Shown here piece by piece: positions 6,124 through 12,127 of a stretch of 12,127 nucleotides of DNA. The notes beneath the pieces were generated by a model that ran no database searches, was not told the origin of the DNA, and saw only the letters and a list, made by a program, of their open reading frames with translations. Every line of letters starts with the position of its first letter. The stretch's first letter is position 1. Both the position numbers and the translations under genes were made by a program. Source of the DNA: an uncultured Actinomycetes bacterium (GTDB taxonomy: Bacteria > Actinomycetota > Actinomycetes > S36-B12 > UBA5976); NCBI GenBank assembly GCA_903951185.1, contig CAJBBC010000100.1:1-12127 (forward strand), read 5' to 3'.

Positions 6124-6531
6124 ATGCCTCCAAAGAAAGCTACCGCGGCGGGTGCGAAAAAAATTCGTCGCAAAGAAAAGAAGAATATTGCTGTAGGCCA
6201 GGCTTACATCAAGAGCACCTTCAACAACACAATTGTTTCGATAACCGATCCATCCGGCGCAGTGATCGCATGGTCATCAGCTGGTCAGGTTGGTTTCAAA
6301 GGCAGCCGTAAGAGCACACCGTTCGCAGCGCAGCAAGCAGCTGAAGTTGCAGCTAAGCGTGCAATGGAACACGGTATGCGCAAAGTAGATGTATTTGTTA
6401 AAGGCCCAGGATCAGGTCGCGAAACTGCGATCCGTTCACTGCAGGCAAGTGGTCTAGAAGTTGGAACTATCCAAGACATGACCCCAGTCCCACACAACGG
6501 CTGCCGCCCACCAAAGCGCCGTCGCGTCTAA
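6124..6531 (+). CDS. rpsK: 30S ribosomal protein S11
   Basis: The 135-residue product is S11, a platform protein of the 30S subunit near the mRNA exit and the E site. The basic N-terminus (KKIRRKEKKN), the STFNNTIVSITDPSG segment (31-45), VGFKGSRKSTPFAAQQAA (56-73) and the conserved tail HNGCRPPKRRRV (124-135) are all present. The ATG at 6124 has AAAAAGGA at 6111-6118. The 40-base gap after rpsM has no clear structure. Confidence 0.98.
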   Translation: MPPKKATAAGAKKIRRKEKKNIAVGQAYIKSTFNNTIVSITDPSGAVIAWSSAGQVGFKGSRKSTPFAAQQAAEVAAKRAMEHGMRKVDVFVKGPGSGRETAIRSLQASGLEVGTIQDMTPVPHNGCRPPKRRRV

Positions 6532-6557
6532 CGAAATAGTTTCAGGAGAATATTTAA

Positions 6558-7184
6558 ATGGCTCGTTATACCGGAGCAGACTGCAAGCGTTGCCGTCGCG
6601 AAAAAACAAAATTATTTCTTAAAGGCTCTAAGTGTGATTCACCGAAGTGTCCGATGGAAAGTCGCCCTTACCCTCCAGGCCAACATGGTCGCGGTCGTGC
6701 TAAGGAATCAGAGTACTTACTACAGAAGCGTGAGAAGCAAAAAGCTGCTCGTATCTACGGAATTTTAGAAAAACAGTTCCGTGGTTACTACGAAGAAGCT
6801 AGCCGCAAACACGGTAAGACTGGTGAAAACCTTCTTCGCATACTTGAATCACGTTTAGACAACGTTGTATATCGCGCTGGCTTTGCAAAGAGCCGCGACA
6901 TGGCACGCCAAGTTGTGCGCCATGGACACATCGTAGTTAACGGCAACAAGGTAGACATCCCGTCTTTCCGAGTTAGCCCTAATGACGTAATTGAAGTACG
7001 TAAAGCATCACTTGAAATGACCCCATTCCAAGTTGCTTATGCGGAAATTGGCGAACGCACAGTTCCAGGATGGCTAGAAGTTATCCCAGCTGGCATGCGC
7101 ATTTTGGTCCACTCACTTCCAGCCCGTGAAGCAATTGATACACAGGTCCAGGAACAGTTGATCGTCGAACTTTACTCCAAGTAA
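6558..7184 (+). CDS. rpsD: 30S ribosomal protein S4, zinc-binding form
   Basis: The 208-residue product is S4, a primary 16S rRNA-binding protein that nucleates 30S body assembly. In E. coli it is also the translational repressor of the alpha operon. The N-terminal cysteines C9, C12, C26 and C31 form the zinc site of the C+ type. The S4 RNA-binding domain lies at about residues 98-160 (SRLDNVVYRAGFAKSRDMAR, then HGHIVVNG), and the C-terminus ends LIVELYSK. The ATG at 6558 has CAGGAGAA at 6543-6550. Because S4 is the known regulator of this operon elsewhere, its presence here supports asking whether it binds the leader at 5512-5705. Confidence 0.98.
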   Translation: MARYTGADCKRCRREKTKLFLKGSKCDSPKCPMESRPYPPGQHGRGRAKESEYLLQKREKQKAARIYGILEKQFRGYYEEASRKHGKTGENLLRILESRLDNVVYRAGFAKSRDMARQVVRHGHIVVNGNKVDIPSFRVSPNDVIEVRKASLEMTPFQVAYAEIGERTVPGWLEVIPAGMRILVHSLPAREAIDTQVQEQLIVELYSK

Positions 7185-7238
7185 CATCCCCAACAAACTG
7201 CGACTTCAAATAGTGGTCGTCGCTGGAAGGAAGAAACT

Positions 7239-8327
7239 GTGCTGATCTCAGTACGTCCATCACTCTCGGAAGAAGTACTTTCCGAAACCCGTTCACGCTT
7301 TGTGCTAGCTCCGCTAGAACCAGGCTTTGGCTACACCCTAGGTAACTCACTACGCCGTACGCTGCTTTCATCTATCCCAGGTGCAGCAGTAACAAGTATC
7401 AAACTTGAAGGCGTACTACATGAGTTCACAACTATCGAAGGCGTTAAGGAAGATATCACTGAAGTGATTCTTAACCTTAAGAACCTTGTTGTTTCATCAC
7501 AATTTGATGAACCAGTAGTTATGTACTTACGTAAGCAGGGCCCAGGTCCAGTAACTGCAGCTGATATCCAGCCACCAGCTGGTGTTGAAATTTACAATCC
7601 AGATCTATTCCTTGCGACTCTTAATGCAAAAGGCAAGATCGACATGGAACTTGTGGTTGAACAAGGCCGCGGTTACATTTCAGCAGCTAATAACAAAGCA
7701 AGTGGCGGCGAAATTGGTCGAATTCCAATCGACTCAATTTATTCACCAGTGCTTAAAGTTACTTACAAAGTTGAAGCTACTCGTGTTGAACAACGAACTG
7801 ACTTCGACTCATTAGTTATTGATGTTGAAACTAAGGGTTCAATCGCACCACGTGATGCTGTTGCATCTGCTGGTTCAACACTTGTTGAACTATTTGGTCT
7901 AGCTCGCGAACTAAATGTTGACGCTGAAGGTATTGAAATTGGTCCATCAGTTACAGATCAATTTGCAGCTGAACAACTAAATATGCCAGTTGAAGCATTA
8001 GACCTAACTGTTCGTTCTTACAACTGCTTAAAGCGTGAAGGTATCCACACTGTTGGAGAACTTATCTCCCGCTCCGAAGCAGATCTAATGGACATCCGTA
8101 ACTTCGGTGCTAAGTCAATTGATGAAGTTAAAGACAAATTAGCTTCAATGAACATTGCGCTAAAGGATAGCCCGCCGGGATTTGATCCAAGCTCATACGC
8201 AAGTGCTTATGACGATGATTACGACGAAGAAGAAGATGCAATCTTCCAGCCAGCAGCTCCAGCTGCAATTGCTGCGCAAGATGATTCTGATGACGACCAG
8301 AGTTTCGCAGAGGACGAACAACTTTAA
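7239..8327 (+). CDS. rpoA: DNA-directed RNA polymerase subunit alpha
   Basis: The 362-residue alpha subunit dimerises to nucleate RNA polymerase assembly. The N-terminal domain (about 1-235) carries GYTLGNSLRRTLLSSIPGAA (31-50) and HEFTTIEGVKEDITEVILNL (61-80). The C-terminal domain (about 250-310) has RSYNCLKREGI and NFGAKSIDE; R259, N262, C263, G290, K292 and S293 line up with the E. coli residues that contact UP elements (R265, N268, C269, G296, K298, S299). After about residue 315 there is a strongly acidic tail, including YDDDYDEEEDAIF and QDDSDDDQS, typical of actinobacterial alpha subunits. The start is GTG with GGAAGGA at 7225-7231, 7 bases upstream; homologues begin MLIAQRP. Confidence 0.98.
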   Translation: MLISVRPSLSEEVLSETRSRFVLAPLEPGFGYTLGNSLRRTLLSSIPGAAVTSIKLEGVLHEFTTIEGVKEDITEVILNLKNLVVSSQFDEPVVMYLRKQGPGPVTAADIQPPAGVEIYNPDLFLATLNAKGKIDMELVVEQGRGYISAANNKASGGEIGRIPIDSIYSPVLKVTYKVEATRVEQRTDFDSLVIDVETKGSIAPRDAVASAGSTLVELFGLARELNVDAEGIEIGPSVTDQFAAEQLNMPVEALDLTVRSYNCLKREGIHTVGELISRSEADLMDIRNFGAKSIDEVKDKLASMNIALKDSPPGFDPSSYASAYDDDYDEEEDAIFQPAAPAAIAAQDDSDDDQSFAEDEQL

Positions 8328-8338
8328 ATAGTTGTTCG
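8315..8338 (+). other. Hairpin across the rpoA stop codon
   Basis: CGAACAACT (8315-8323) and AGTTGTTCG (8330-8338) pair perfectly over 9 bp around the loop TTAAAT, which contains the rpoA TAA (8325-8327). A ribosome reaching the stop would melt the stem. No T-run follows, so a full terminator is unlikely, and rplQ is co-transcribed in this order in other bacteria. A second small stem, TTCAC (8342-8346) with GTGAA (8352-8356), lies just downstream. Confidence 0.6.
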
Positions 8339-8372
8339 GTCTTCACGCGAAGTGAATTGACAGGAGAAAAAG

Positions 8373-8951
8373 ATGCCAAGACCAGCTAAAGGTAAGCGCA
8401 TGGGTGGAAGCCCAGCACATGAGCGTTTAATTCTGGCGAACCTTGCAACTGCGCTGTTTGAACACGGTCGGATCACAACTACTGAAGCACGGGCTAAGCG
8501 CCTTCGCCCAGTAGCCGAGCGTCTAGTCACCATTGCAAAAAAAGGTGACTTAGCTGCACGTCGTCGAATCTTGACCGTTATCCGTGACAAAGATGTAGTA
8601 CACACTTTGTTCACTGAAATTGGTCCTCGTTTTGAACACCGTCCAGGTGGTTACACCCGCATCATCAAGATCGGCACACGTAAAGGAGATAACGCCCCAA
8701 TGGCAGTTATTGAATTATGTGAAGCTCTTGCTGAAGGCGTAGCAAGCACACAGCCAAAAGTTAAGATCGCTCCAGCAGCTGCGCCAAAAGCAGTAGCAGT
8801 TGAAACGGCAACAGCAGTTGTTGCAGATGAAGAAGTTGTGGTTGATGAAATTGTTGACACACCTGAAGCAGAAGCAGCAGTTGAAGAAGTTGAAGCAATC
8901 GAAGCTGAAGTTGCAGAAGCAGTTTCTGAAGAAGAAAAATCTGCAGAATAA
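8373..8951 (+). CDS. rplQ: 50S ribosomal protein L17 with acidic C-terminal extension
   Basis: The first 120 or so residues are L17, a 23S rRNA-binding protein near the peptide exit tunnel: MPRPAKGKRMGGSPAHERLI, then LFEHGRITTTEARAKRLRPV, and RPGGYTRIIKIGTRKGDNAP (about 90-109). The family core ends near residue 120. The remaining 70 residues (to 192) are a low-complexity Ala/Val/Glu tail, first AP-rich and then strongly acidic, common in actinobacterial L17 and of unknown function. The tail codons are repetitive (GAA, GCA, GTT). The ATG at 8373 has CAGGAG at 8361-8366. Last ribosomal gene of the alpha operon. Confidence 0.97.
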   Translation: MPRPAKGKRMGGSPAHERLILANLATALFEHGRITTTEARAKRLRPVAERLVTIAKKGDLAARRRILTVIRDKDVVHTLFTEIGPRFEHRPGGYTRIIKIGTRKGDNAPMAVIELCEALAEGVASTQPKVKIAPAAAPKAVAVETATAVVADEEVVVDEIVDTPEAEAAVEEVEAIEAEVAEAVSEEEKSAE

Positions 8952-8967
8952 TAATTACCCGAACGAA

Positions 8968-9012
8968 ATGAATGAGCCCCTTATTGCCGAAGTGCAAGAG
9001 GGGCTCATTCGT
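8968..9012 (+). terminator. Very strong hairpin at the rplQ/truA junction, overlapping the truA start
   Basis: Bases 8968-8981 (ATGAATGAGCCCCT) pair with 8999-9012 (AGGGGCTCATTCGT) over 14 bp, with one T-G wobble. The stem continues through a further wobble (8982/8998), a bulged A at 8983 and TTGC (8984-8987) with GCAA (8994-8997), around the loop CGAAGT. It begins 16 bases after the rplQ stop. The 3' flank (ATTCGCGG) is not T-rich. It could limit transcription past the alpha operon or hide the truA start codon. Both possible truA starts (8968 and 8992) lie within it. Confidence 0.7.
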
Positions 9013-9825
9013 ATTCGCGGGGAAGTTTCTTACGATGGGAAGAATTTTTCTGGCTGGGGTATGCAGCCAGATCGCCGCACAGTCCAAGGCGATATAGAAA
9101 TTGCATTTACGCAAATATTGCAAACAGAGCGAACTATTGTTCAGTGTGCTGGCCGAACCGATGCTGGCGTTCATGCATCAGGCCAAGTAATCCATTTAGA
9201 TATTCCAATTGCTTGGGCTGATCGACTTGATGACTTGGCTTATAAAGTAAACGCAATCCTTGAAGCAGACGTAGTGATCAAGGAGTTATTGCATACCAGC
9301 CAGGACTTTGATGCCAGATTTTCGGCGCTTTCGCGCAGTTATACCTATCTTGTAAAAGAGGGTTTACGAGATCCACTTACTCGTGAGCGGGTATATCAAA
9401 ACCGTAAAAATCTTGATGTAGACGCAATGAATGATGCAAGCCAAGTCTTGCTTGGGTTGCATGACTTTTCGGCGTTCTGCAAAAAGAATGAATTCAGCAC
9501 CTCGATTCGCAATTTACAGAAATTTACTTGGACTCGAACACAAGATAATTTAATTCGTGTCGATGTGACCTCAGATGCGTTTTGCTACTCCATGGTTCGA
9601 GCCCTAGTCGGCGCAGTATTGGCGATCGGCGAAGGGGAGCGAACTAAAGAATGGCTTCAGGAGTATCTAGCTGGCGGGGTTAAGGATTTTTCGGTCTTTG
9701 TTGCACCTGCGCACCCGCTGACTTTAGTCAATGTGCAGTACCCGGATCCGGCCGAGTATCGGGATCGAATCAAAGTAACCCTGGGTTCTAGGCCTGGAAA
9801 AGACACCCAACCGGATGAAGGCTAG
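8968..9825 (+). CDS. truA: tRNA pseudouridine(38-40) synthase TruA
   Basis: TruA converts uridines 38-40 of the tRNA anticodon arm to pseudouridine. With the ATG at 8968 the product has 285 residues, within the family range. The catalytic aspartate is D65 in CAGRTDAGVHASGQ (60-73). Other landmarks are EVSYDGKNFSGW (19-30) and RTVQG (37-41), the ALSRSYTYLV segment, and FCYSMVRALVGAVLAIGEG near the C-terminus. The start is uncertain: the ATG at 8968 has no ribosome binding site and sits in a strong stem, and the GTG at 8992 (277 residues) also fits homologues, which begin shortly before the IRIRGEVSYDG strand. The frame is open farther upstream but overlaps rplQ there. truA after rplQ is usual in Actinobacteria. 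Confidence 0.95.
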   Translation: MNEPLIAEVQEGLIRIRGEVSYDGKNFSGWGMQPDRRTVQGDIEIAFTQILQTERTIVQCAGRTDAGVHASGQVIHLDIPIAWADRLDDLAYKVNAILEADVVIKELLHTSQDFDARFSALSRSYTYLVKEGLRDPLTRERVYQNRKNLDVDAMNDASQVLLGLHDFSAFCKKNEFSTSIRNLQKFTWTRTQDNLIRVDVTSDAFCYSMVRALVGAVLAIGEGERTKEWLQEYLAGGVKDFSVFVAPAHPLTLVNVQYPDPAEYRDRIKVTLGSRPGKDTQPDEG

Positions 9826-9863
9826 ATATCCGCACATTTAGTTAAGTTTTCTGATCAAACTGG

Positions 9864-9906
9864 TGAAAAGTGCCTATTTTCAAGGTTTTTTGGAAAACCT
9901 CATTTT
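9864..9906 (+). terminator. Tandem hairpins downstream of truA
   Basis: Two hairpins lie back to back. TGAAAA (9864-9869) pairs with TTTTCA (9877-9882), and directly after it AGGTTTT (9883-9889) pairs with AAAACCT (9894-9900) around the loop TTGG, followed by CATTTT (9901-9906). The second, with its short T-run, is a reasonable intrinsic terminator ending the alpha operon/truA transcript. A weaker stem, AGTTT (9845-9849) with AAACT (9857-9861), precedes them. Confidence 0.6.
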
Positions 9907-9934
9907 GACCGTAATGCCATATGGCAGGTATCTT
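9905..9934 (+). promoter_or_regulatory. Putative promoter of rplM-rpsI-glmM
   Basis: TTGACC (9905-9910; 5 of 6 to the -35 consensus) and TATCTT (9929-9934; 4 of 6 to the -10) are separated by 18 bases. The site follows the truA terminator and precedes rplM by about 80 bases, a sensible place for the operon promoter. A second -10-like TATAAA at 9953-9958 lacks a matching -35. The remaining gap to 10012 shows no gene. Confidence 0.45.
9915..9926. repeat. 12-bp perfect palindrome in the rplM promoter spacer
   Basis: TGCCATATGGCA is its own reverse complement and lies wholly between the putative -35 and -10 elements. The position and symmetry resemble an operator for a dimeric repressor, but I recognise no known regulator motif. 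Confidence 0.5.
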
Positions 9935-10012
9935 TGGAAGTCGCAAATGCTTTATAAATAGGCGAATTGCGGACAAATACTTAAAAACCAGAAGTTACAA
10001 AGAAGGCAGACT

Positions 10013-10456
10013 GTGCGCACGTTTTCACCGAAGTCCAGCGAGATTACTCGCGAATGGCATGTTATTGATGCAACTGACGTTGTGCTTGGCCGTTTAGCTG
10101 TGCAAGTTGCTACTTTACTTCGCGGTAAGCACAAGCCAATTTTTGCATCACACGTAGATACTGGTGACTTTGTTGTTGTTATCAACGCTGAAAAAGTTGC
10201 GCTAACTGGTGGCAAGAAAGAAAGCAAAATGGATTACCGTCACTCCGGTTTCCCAGGCGGCCTTCGTGCGACTAACTACACAGAATTATTGGAAACCAAT
10301 CCTCGTCGTGCAATTGAAAAAGCCGTTAAGGGAATGCTTCCACATAACAAACTAAGTGATCAACAAATTACCAAGCTGAAGGTTTATGCCGGTGATTCAC
10401 ACCCACACGCTGCACAAGATCCGAAGCCATTTGTTATTTCACAGGTCGCTCAGTAA
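10013..10456 (+). CDS. rplM: 50S ribosomal protein L13
   Basis: The 147-residue product is full-length L13, an early-assembling 23S rRNA-binding protein of the 50S subunit. Visible signatures are WHVIDATDVVLGRLAVQVA (15-33), LLRGKHKP (35-42), GDFVVVINAEKVALTGGK (51-68), YRHSGFPGGL (75-84), RRAIEKAVKGMLPHNKL (98-114) and LKVYAGDSHPH (122-132). The start is GTG at 10013, with GAAGGCAG (10002-10009) as ribosome binding site; homologues begin MRTFSPK. First gene of the conserved rplM-rpsI pair. Confidence 0.98.
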   Translation: MRTFSPKSSEITREWHVIDATDVVLGRLAVQVATLLRGKHKPIFASHVDTGDFVVVINAEKVALTGGKKESKMDYRHSGFPGGLRATNYTELLETNPRRAIEKAVKGMLPHNKLSDQQITKLKVYAGDSHPHAAQDPKPFVISQVAQ

Positions 10457-10495
10457 GCGCTAAGAAAAAGATTTAGAAAAGGAAATTAATTAAAA

Positions 10496-11002
10496 ATGAC
10501 ACAAGTAACTGAATCTGCAGTAGTCGAAGATCTTGACGGTGTTGAAGAGGAATTGACTGAGTACACCTCTGAGACTCCAGCTGCAGTAACACGCGAACCA
10601 CGTAAAGCTCCAGACAAAAATGGTGGCGGAACTGGTCGTCGTAAAGAAGCAGTTGCTCGTGTTCGTATCGTGCCAGGTACAGGTCGTTGGGTAATCAACG
10701 GACGCACACTTGAAGATTACTTCCCGAATAAAGTTCACCAACAGCTTGTTAACGATCCATTTAAATTACTTAACTTTGATGGTGCCTACGATGTAATCGC
10801 GCGCATTCACGGTGGCGGCATTTCAGGACAAGCTGGCGCATTACGTCTTGGTGTTGCACGTTGCTTAAATGAAATTGATCAAGAAGGTAACCGCCCAGAT
10901 CTTAAAAAGGCTGGCTTCCTTACTCGTGATGCTCGTGTTATCGAACGCAAAAAGTACGGCCTTAAGAAAGCACGTAAGGCTTCTCAGTACTCAAAGCGTT
11001 AA
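10496..11002 (+). CDS. rpsI: 30S ribosomal protein S9 with N-terminal extension
   Basis: The S9 core starts at about residue 47 (GRRKEAVARVR) and continues with NGRTLEDYFPN, IHGGGISGQAGALRLGVARC and the tail KKARKASQYSKR, whose final Lys-Arg reaches the P-site tRNA in known ribosomes. The 168 residues exceed E. coli S9 (130) because of an acidic N-terminal extension of about 45 residues (EDLDGVEEELTEY), usual in Actinobacteria. The ATG at 10496 has AAAAGGAAA at 10477-10485. It lies 39 bases after rplM. The last codons contain GCCTTA (10959-10964) and TAAGGC (10975-10980), a weak coding-region stem. Confidence 0.97.
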   Translation: MTQVTESAVVEDLDGVEEELTEYTSETPAAVTREPRKAPDKNGGGTGRRKEAVARVRIVPGTGRWVINGRTLEDYFPNKVHQQLVNDPFKLLNFDGAYDVIARIHGGGISGQAGALRLGVARCLNEIDQEGNRPDLKKAGFLTRDARVIERKKYGLKKARKASQYSKR

Positions 11003-11004
11003 AC

Positions 11005-12127
11005 ATGTCGGATCGCCTTTTTGGCACCGATGGCGTTCGCGGTTTAGCGAACGGCTTACTTACTGCGCAATTAGCAACTTCACTTGGCGTTGCAGCAGCT
11101 GAAGTACTAGCTGAACGTGGCGAATTTTCTGGACACACATCTGATCGACCTTTTGCAATTGTTGGACGTGACCCACGAATTAGTGGTGAGTTTTTACAAG
11201 CGGCTGTTTCGGCTGGATTAGCAAGTGCTGGCGTAGATGTTATTGATGTAGGCGTGTTACCAACGCCAGCCGTCGCTTTTTTAACTGAGCACACTGGCGC
11301 AGATTTAGGCGTGATGTTATCGGCTAGTCATAATGCAATGCCAGATAACGGAATAAAGTTTTTTGCTCGAGGTGGCGTTAAATTAGCCGACGAAGTAGAA
11401 GATGCAATTGAGCGTCATTTAGATACCCATTTAAATCTACCGACTGGCGATAAAGTTGGCCGAATTCGAACTGATGCAGATTTAGTTGAAAAATATATTG
11501 AACACTTACTGTCCAGTATTGATAATTCATTAATTGGACTAAAAGTCGTGATCGATGGCGCTAATGGTTCAGCATCATTAGTTGGCCCAGAAGCGCTACG
11601 TCGAGCTGGTGCCACTGTTATATCCATTCACTGTGAACCAGATGGTTTGAATATAAATGATGGTTGCGGCTCAACCCATATGGAAGATTTATTTGCAGCC
11701 GTCCTTGAACATGGTGCGCATATTGGAATTGCCCACGATGGTGATGCTGATCGCTGTTTAGCAGTTGGCGAAGATGGCTCCTTTATTGATGGCGATCAAA
11801 TACTGGCAATTCTTGCTGCTGGGCGAAAGCAAAATCAATCATTAGTCGGAAACACAGTCGTTGCTACGGTGATGTCCAACTTGGGCTTCACACTGGCAAT
11901 GCAAGAACTTGATATCAACGTAATAGCAACTGCAGTTGGTGACCGCTATGTACTTGAAGCCATGCGAGAAAAAGGCTTTACGTTAGGTGGCGAGCAAAGT
12001 GGTCACGTTATTTTGAGTGAATTTGCCACTACTGGTGATGGTGTTTTAACGGCATTGCATCTTTTGAATGAAATGAAGCGAACTGGTAAATCTGCCACAG
12101 AATTAGCAAATATTGTTAAGCGACTAC
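11005..12127 (+). CDS. glmM: Phosphoglucosamine mutase GlmM, 3' end outside the window (partial)
   Basis: GlmM converts glucosamine-6-phosphate to glucosamine-1-phosphate on the way to UDP-N-acetylglucosamine, the cytosolic precursor of peptidoglycan. The frame is open from the ATG at 11005 to the window edge, 374 codons plus one base of an expected 440-450. The N-terminus MSDRLFGTDGVRG, the phosphoserine loop LSASHNAMPDNGIKFF (catalytic Ser probably S108), the metal loop DGDADR (D245, D247, D249) and the sugar-binding GGEQSGH (328-334) are intact. It begins 2 bases after the rpsI stop with no clear ribosome binding site, so coupling is likely. glmM after rpsI is typical of Actinobacteria. 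Confidence 0.97.
   Translation, partial: MSDRLFGTDGVRGLANGLLTAQLATSLGVAAAEVLAERGEFSGHTSDRPFAIVGRDPRISGEFLQAAVSAGLASAGVDVIDVGVLPTPAVAFLTEHTGADLGVMLSASHNAMPDNGIKFFARGGVKLADEVEDAIERHLDTHLNLPTGDKVGRIRTDADLVEKYIEHLLSSIDNSLIGLKVVIDGANGSASLVGPEALRRAGATVISIHCEPDGLNINDGCGSTHMEDLFAAVLEHGAHIGIAHDGDADRCLAVGEDGSFIDGDQILAILAAGRKQNQSLVGNTVVATVMSNLGFTLAMQELDINVIATAVGDRYVLEAMREKGFTLGGEQSGHVILSEFATTGDGVLTALHLLNEMKRTGKSATELANIVKRL

Noticed and set aside
8800..8967. In-frame N-terminal extension of truA (Lys/Gln/Leu-rich) overlapping rplQ
   Set aside because: It is a shifted reading of the repetitive L17 tail codons, has no resemblance to TruA, and TruA homologues start near the IRIRGEVSYDG strand.
9914..9961. 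15-residue upstream ORF in the rplM leader
   Set aside because: It has no ribosome binding site and would begin upstream of the likely transcription start near 9941.
1..12127. A defence, mobile or biosynthetic system hidden in the window
   Set aside because: Every coding stretch belongs to a recognised core gene in conserved order; there are no direct repeats, insertion-sequence ends, CRISPR-like arrays or unassigned genes.

Overview
The window is a stretch of core actinobacterial chromosome. Every gene lies on the + strand and almost all encode translation, transcription or secretion machinery. Gene order (spc operon end, secY-adk-map, infA-rpmJ, alpha operon, truA, rplM-rpsI-glmM) is the standard actinobacterial order, and the IF1, L36, alpha subunit and GlmM sequences look actinobacterial. 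Base composition, judged by eye in the mid-40s percent GC, is low for that phylum, and gaps are short (none above about 200 bases). Together these suggest a streamlined, low-GC actinobacterium, for example a freshwater acI/Nanopelagicales-type lineage. That placement is inference; no marker here proves it.

Layout. (1) 1-2213: end of the spc operon: tail of rpsH, then rplF, rplR, rpsE, rpmD, rplO, nearly without gaps. (2) 2214-5160: a 14-bp perfect hairpin, then secY (translocon), adk (adenylate kinase), map (methionine aminopeptidase) and a 171-base leader. (3) 5161-5511: infA and the 37-codon rpmJ. (4) 5512-8951: a structured 194-base leader followed by the alpha operon rpsM, rpsK, rpsD, rpoA, rplQ. 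(5) 8968-9825: truA, whose first codons lie inside a very strong hairpin. (6) 9826-12127: tandem terminator hairpins, a probable promoter with a 12-bp palindrome, then rplM, rpsI and the first 374 codons of glmM, cut by the window edge.

The genes work together as one growth-related block: ribosomal proteins of both subunits, an initiation factor, the RNA polymerase alpha subunit, the secretion channel, N-terminal methionine removal, nucleotide balance, tRNA pseudouridylation and the amino-sugar step that leads to peptidoglycan. Stop and start codons overlap at rpsE/rpmD and secY/adk, pointing to translational coupling.

No mobile element, CRISPR array, tRNA/rRNA gene, phage gene or unknown coding gene was found, and I see no new protein-based system. 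The interesting material is RNA-level: a candidate pseudoknotted leader before rpsM, in the place where S4 autoregulates the operon in E. coli; a series of strong hairpins without U-tracts at gene junctions (adk/map, rplO/secY, rpoA/rplQ, rplQ/truA); and an operator-like palindrome inside the putative rplM promoter.
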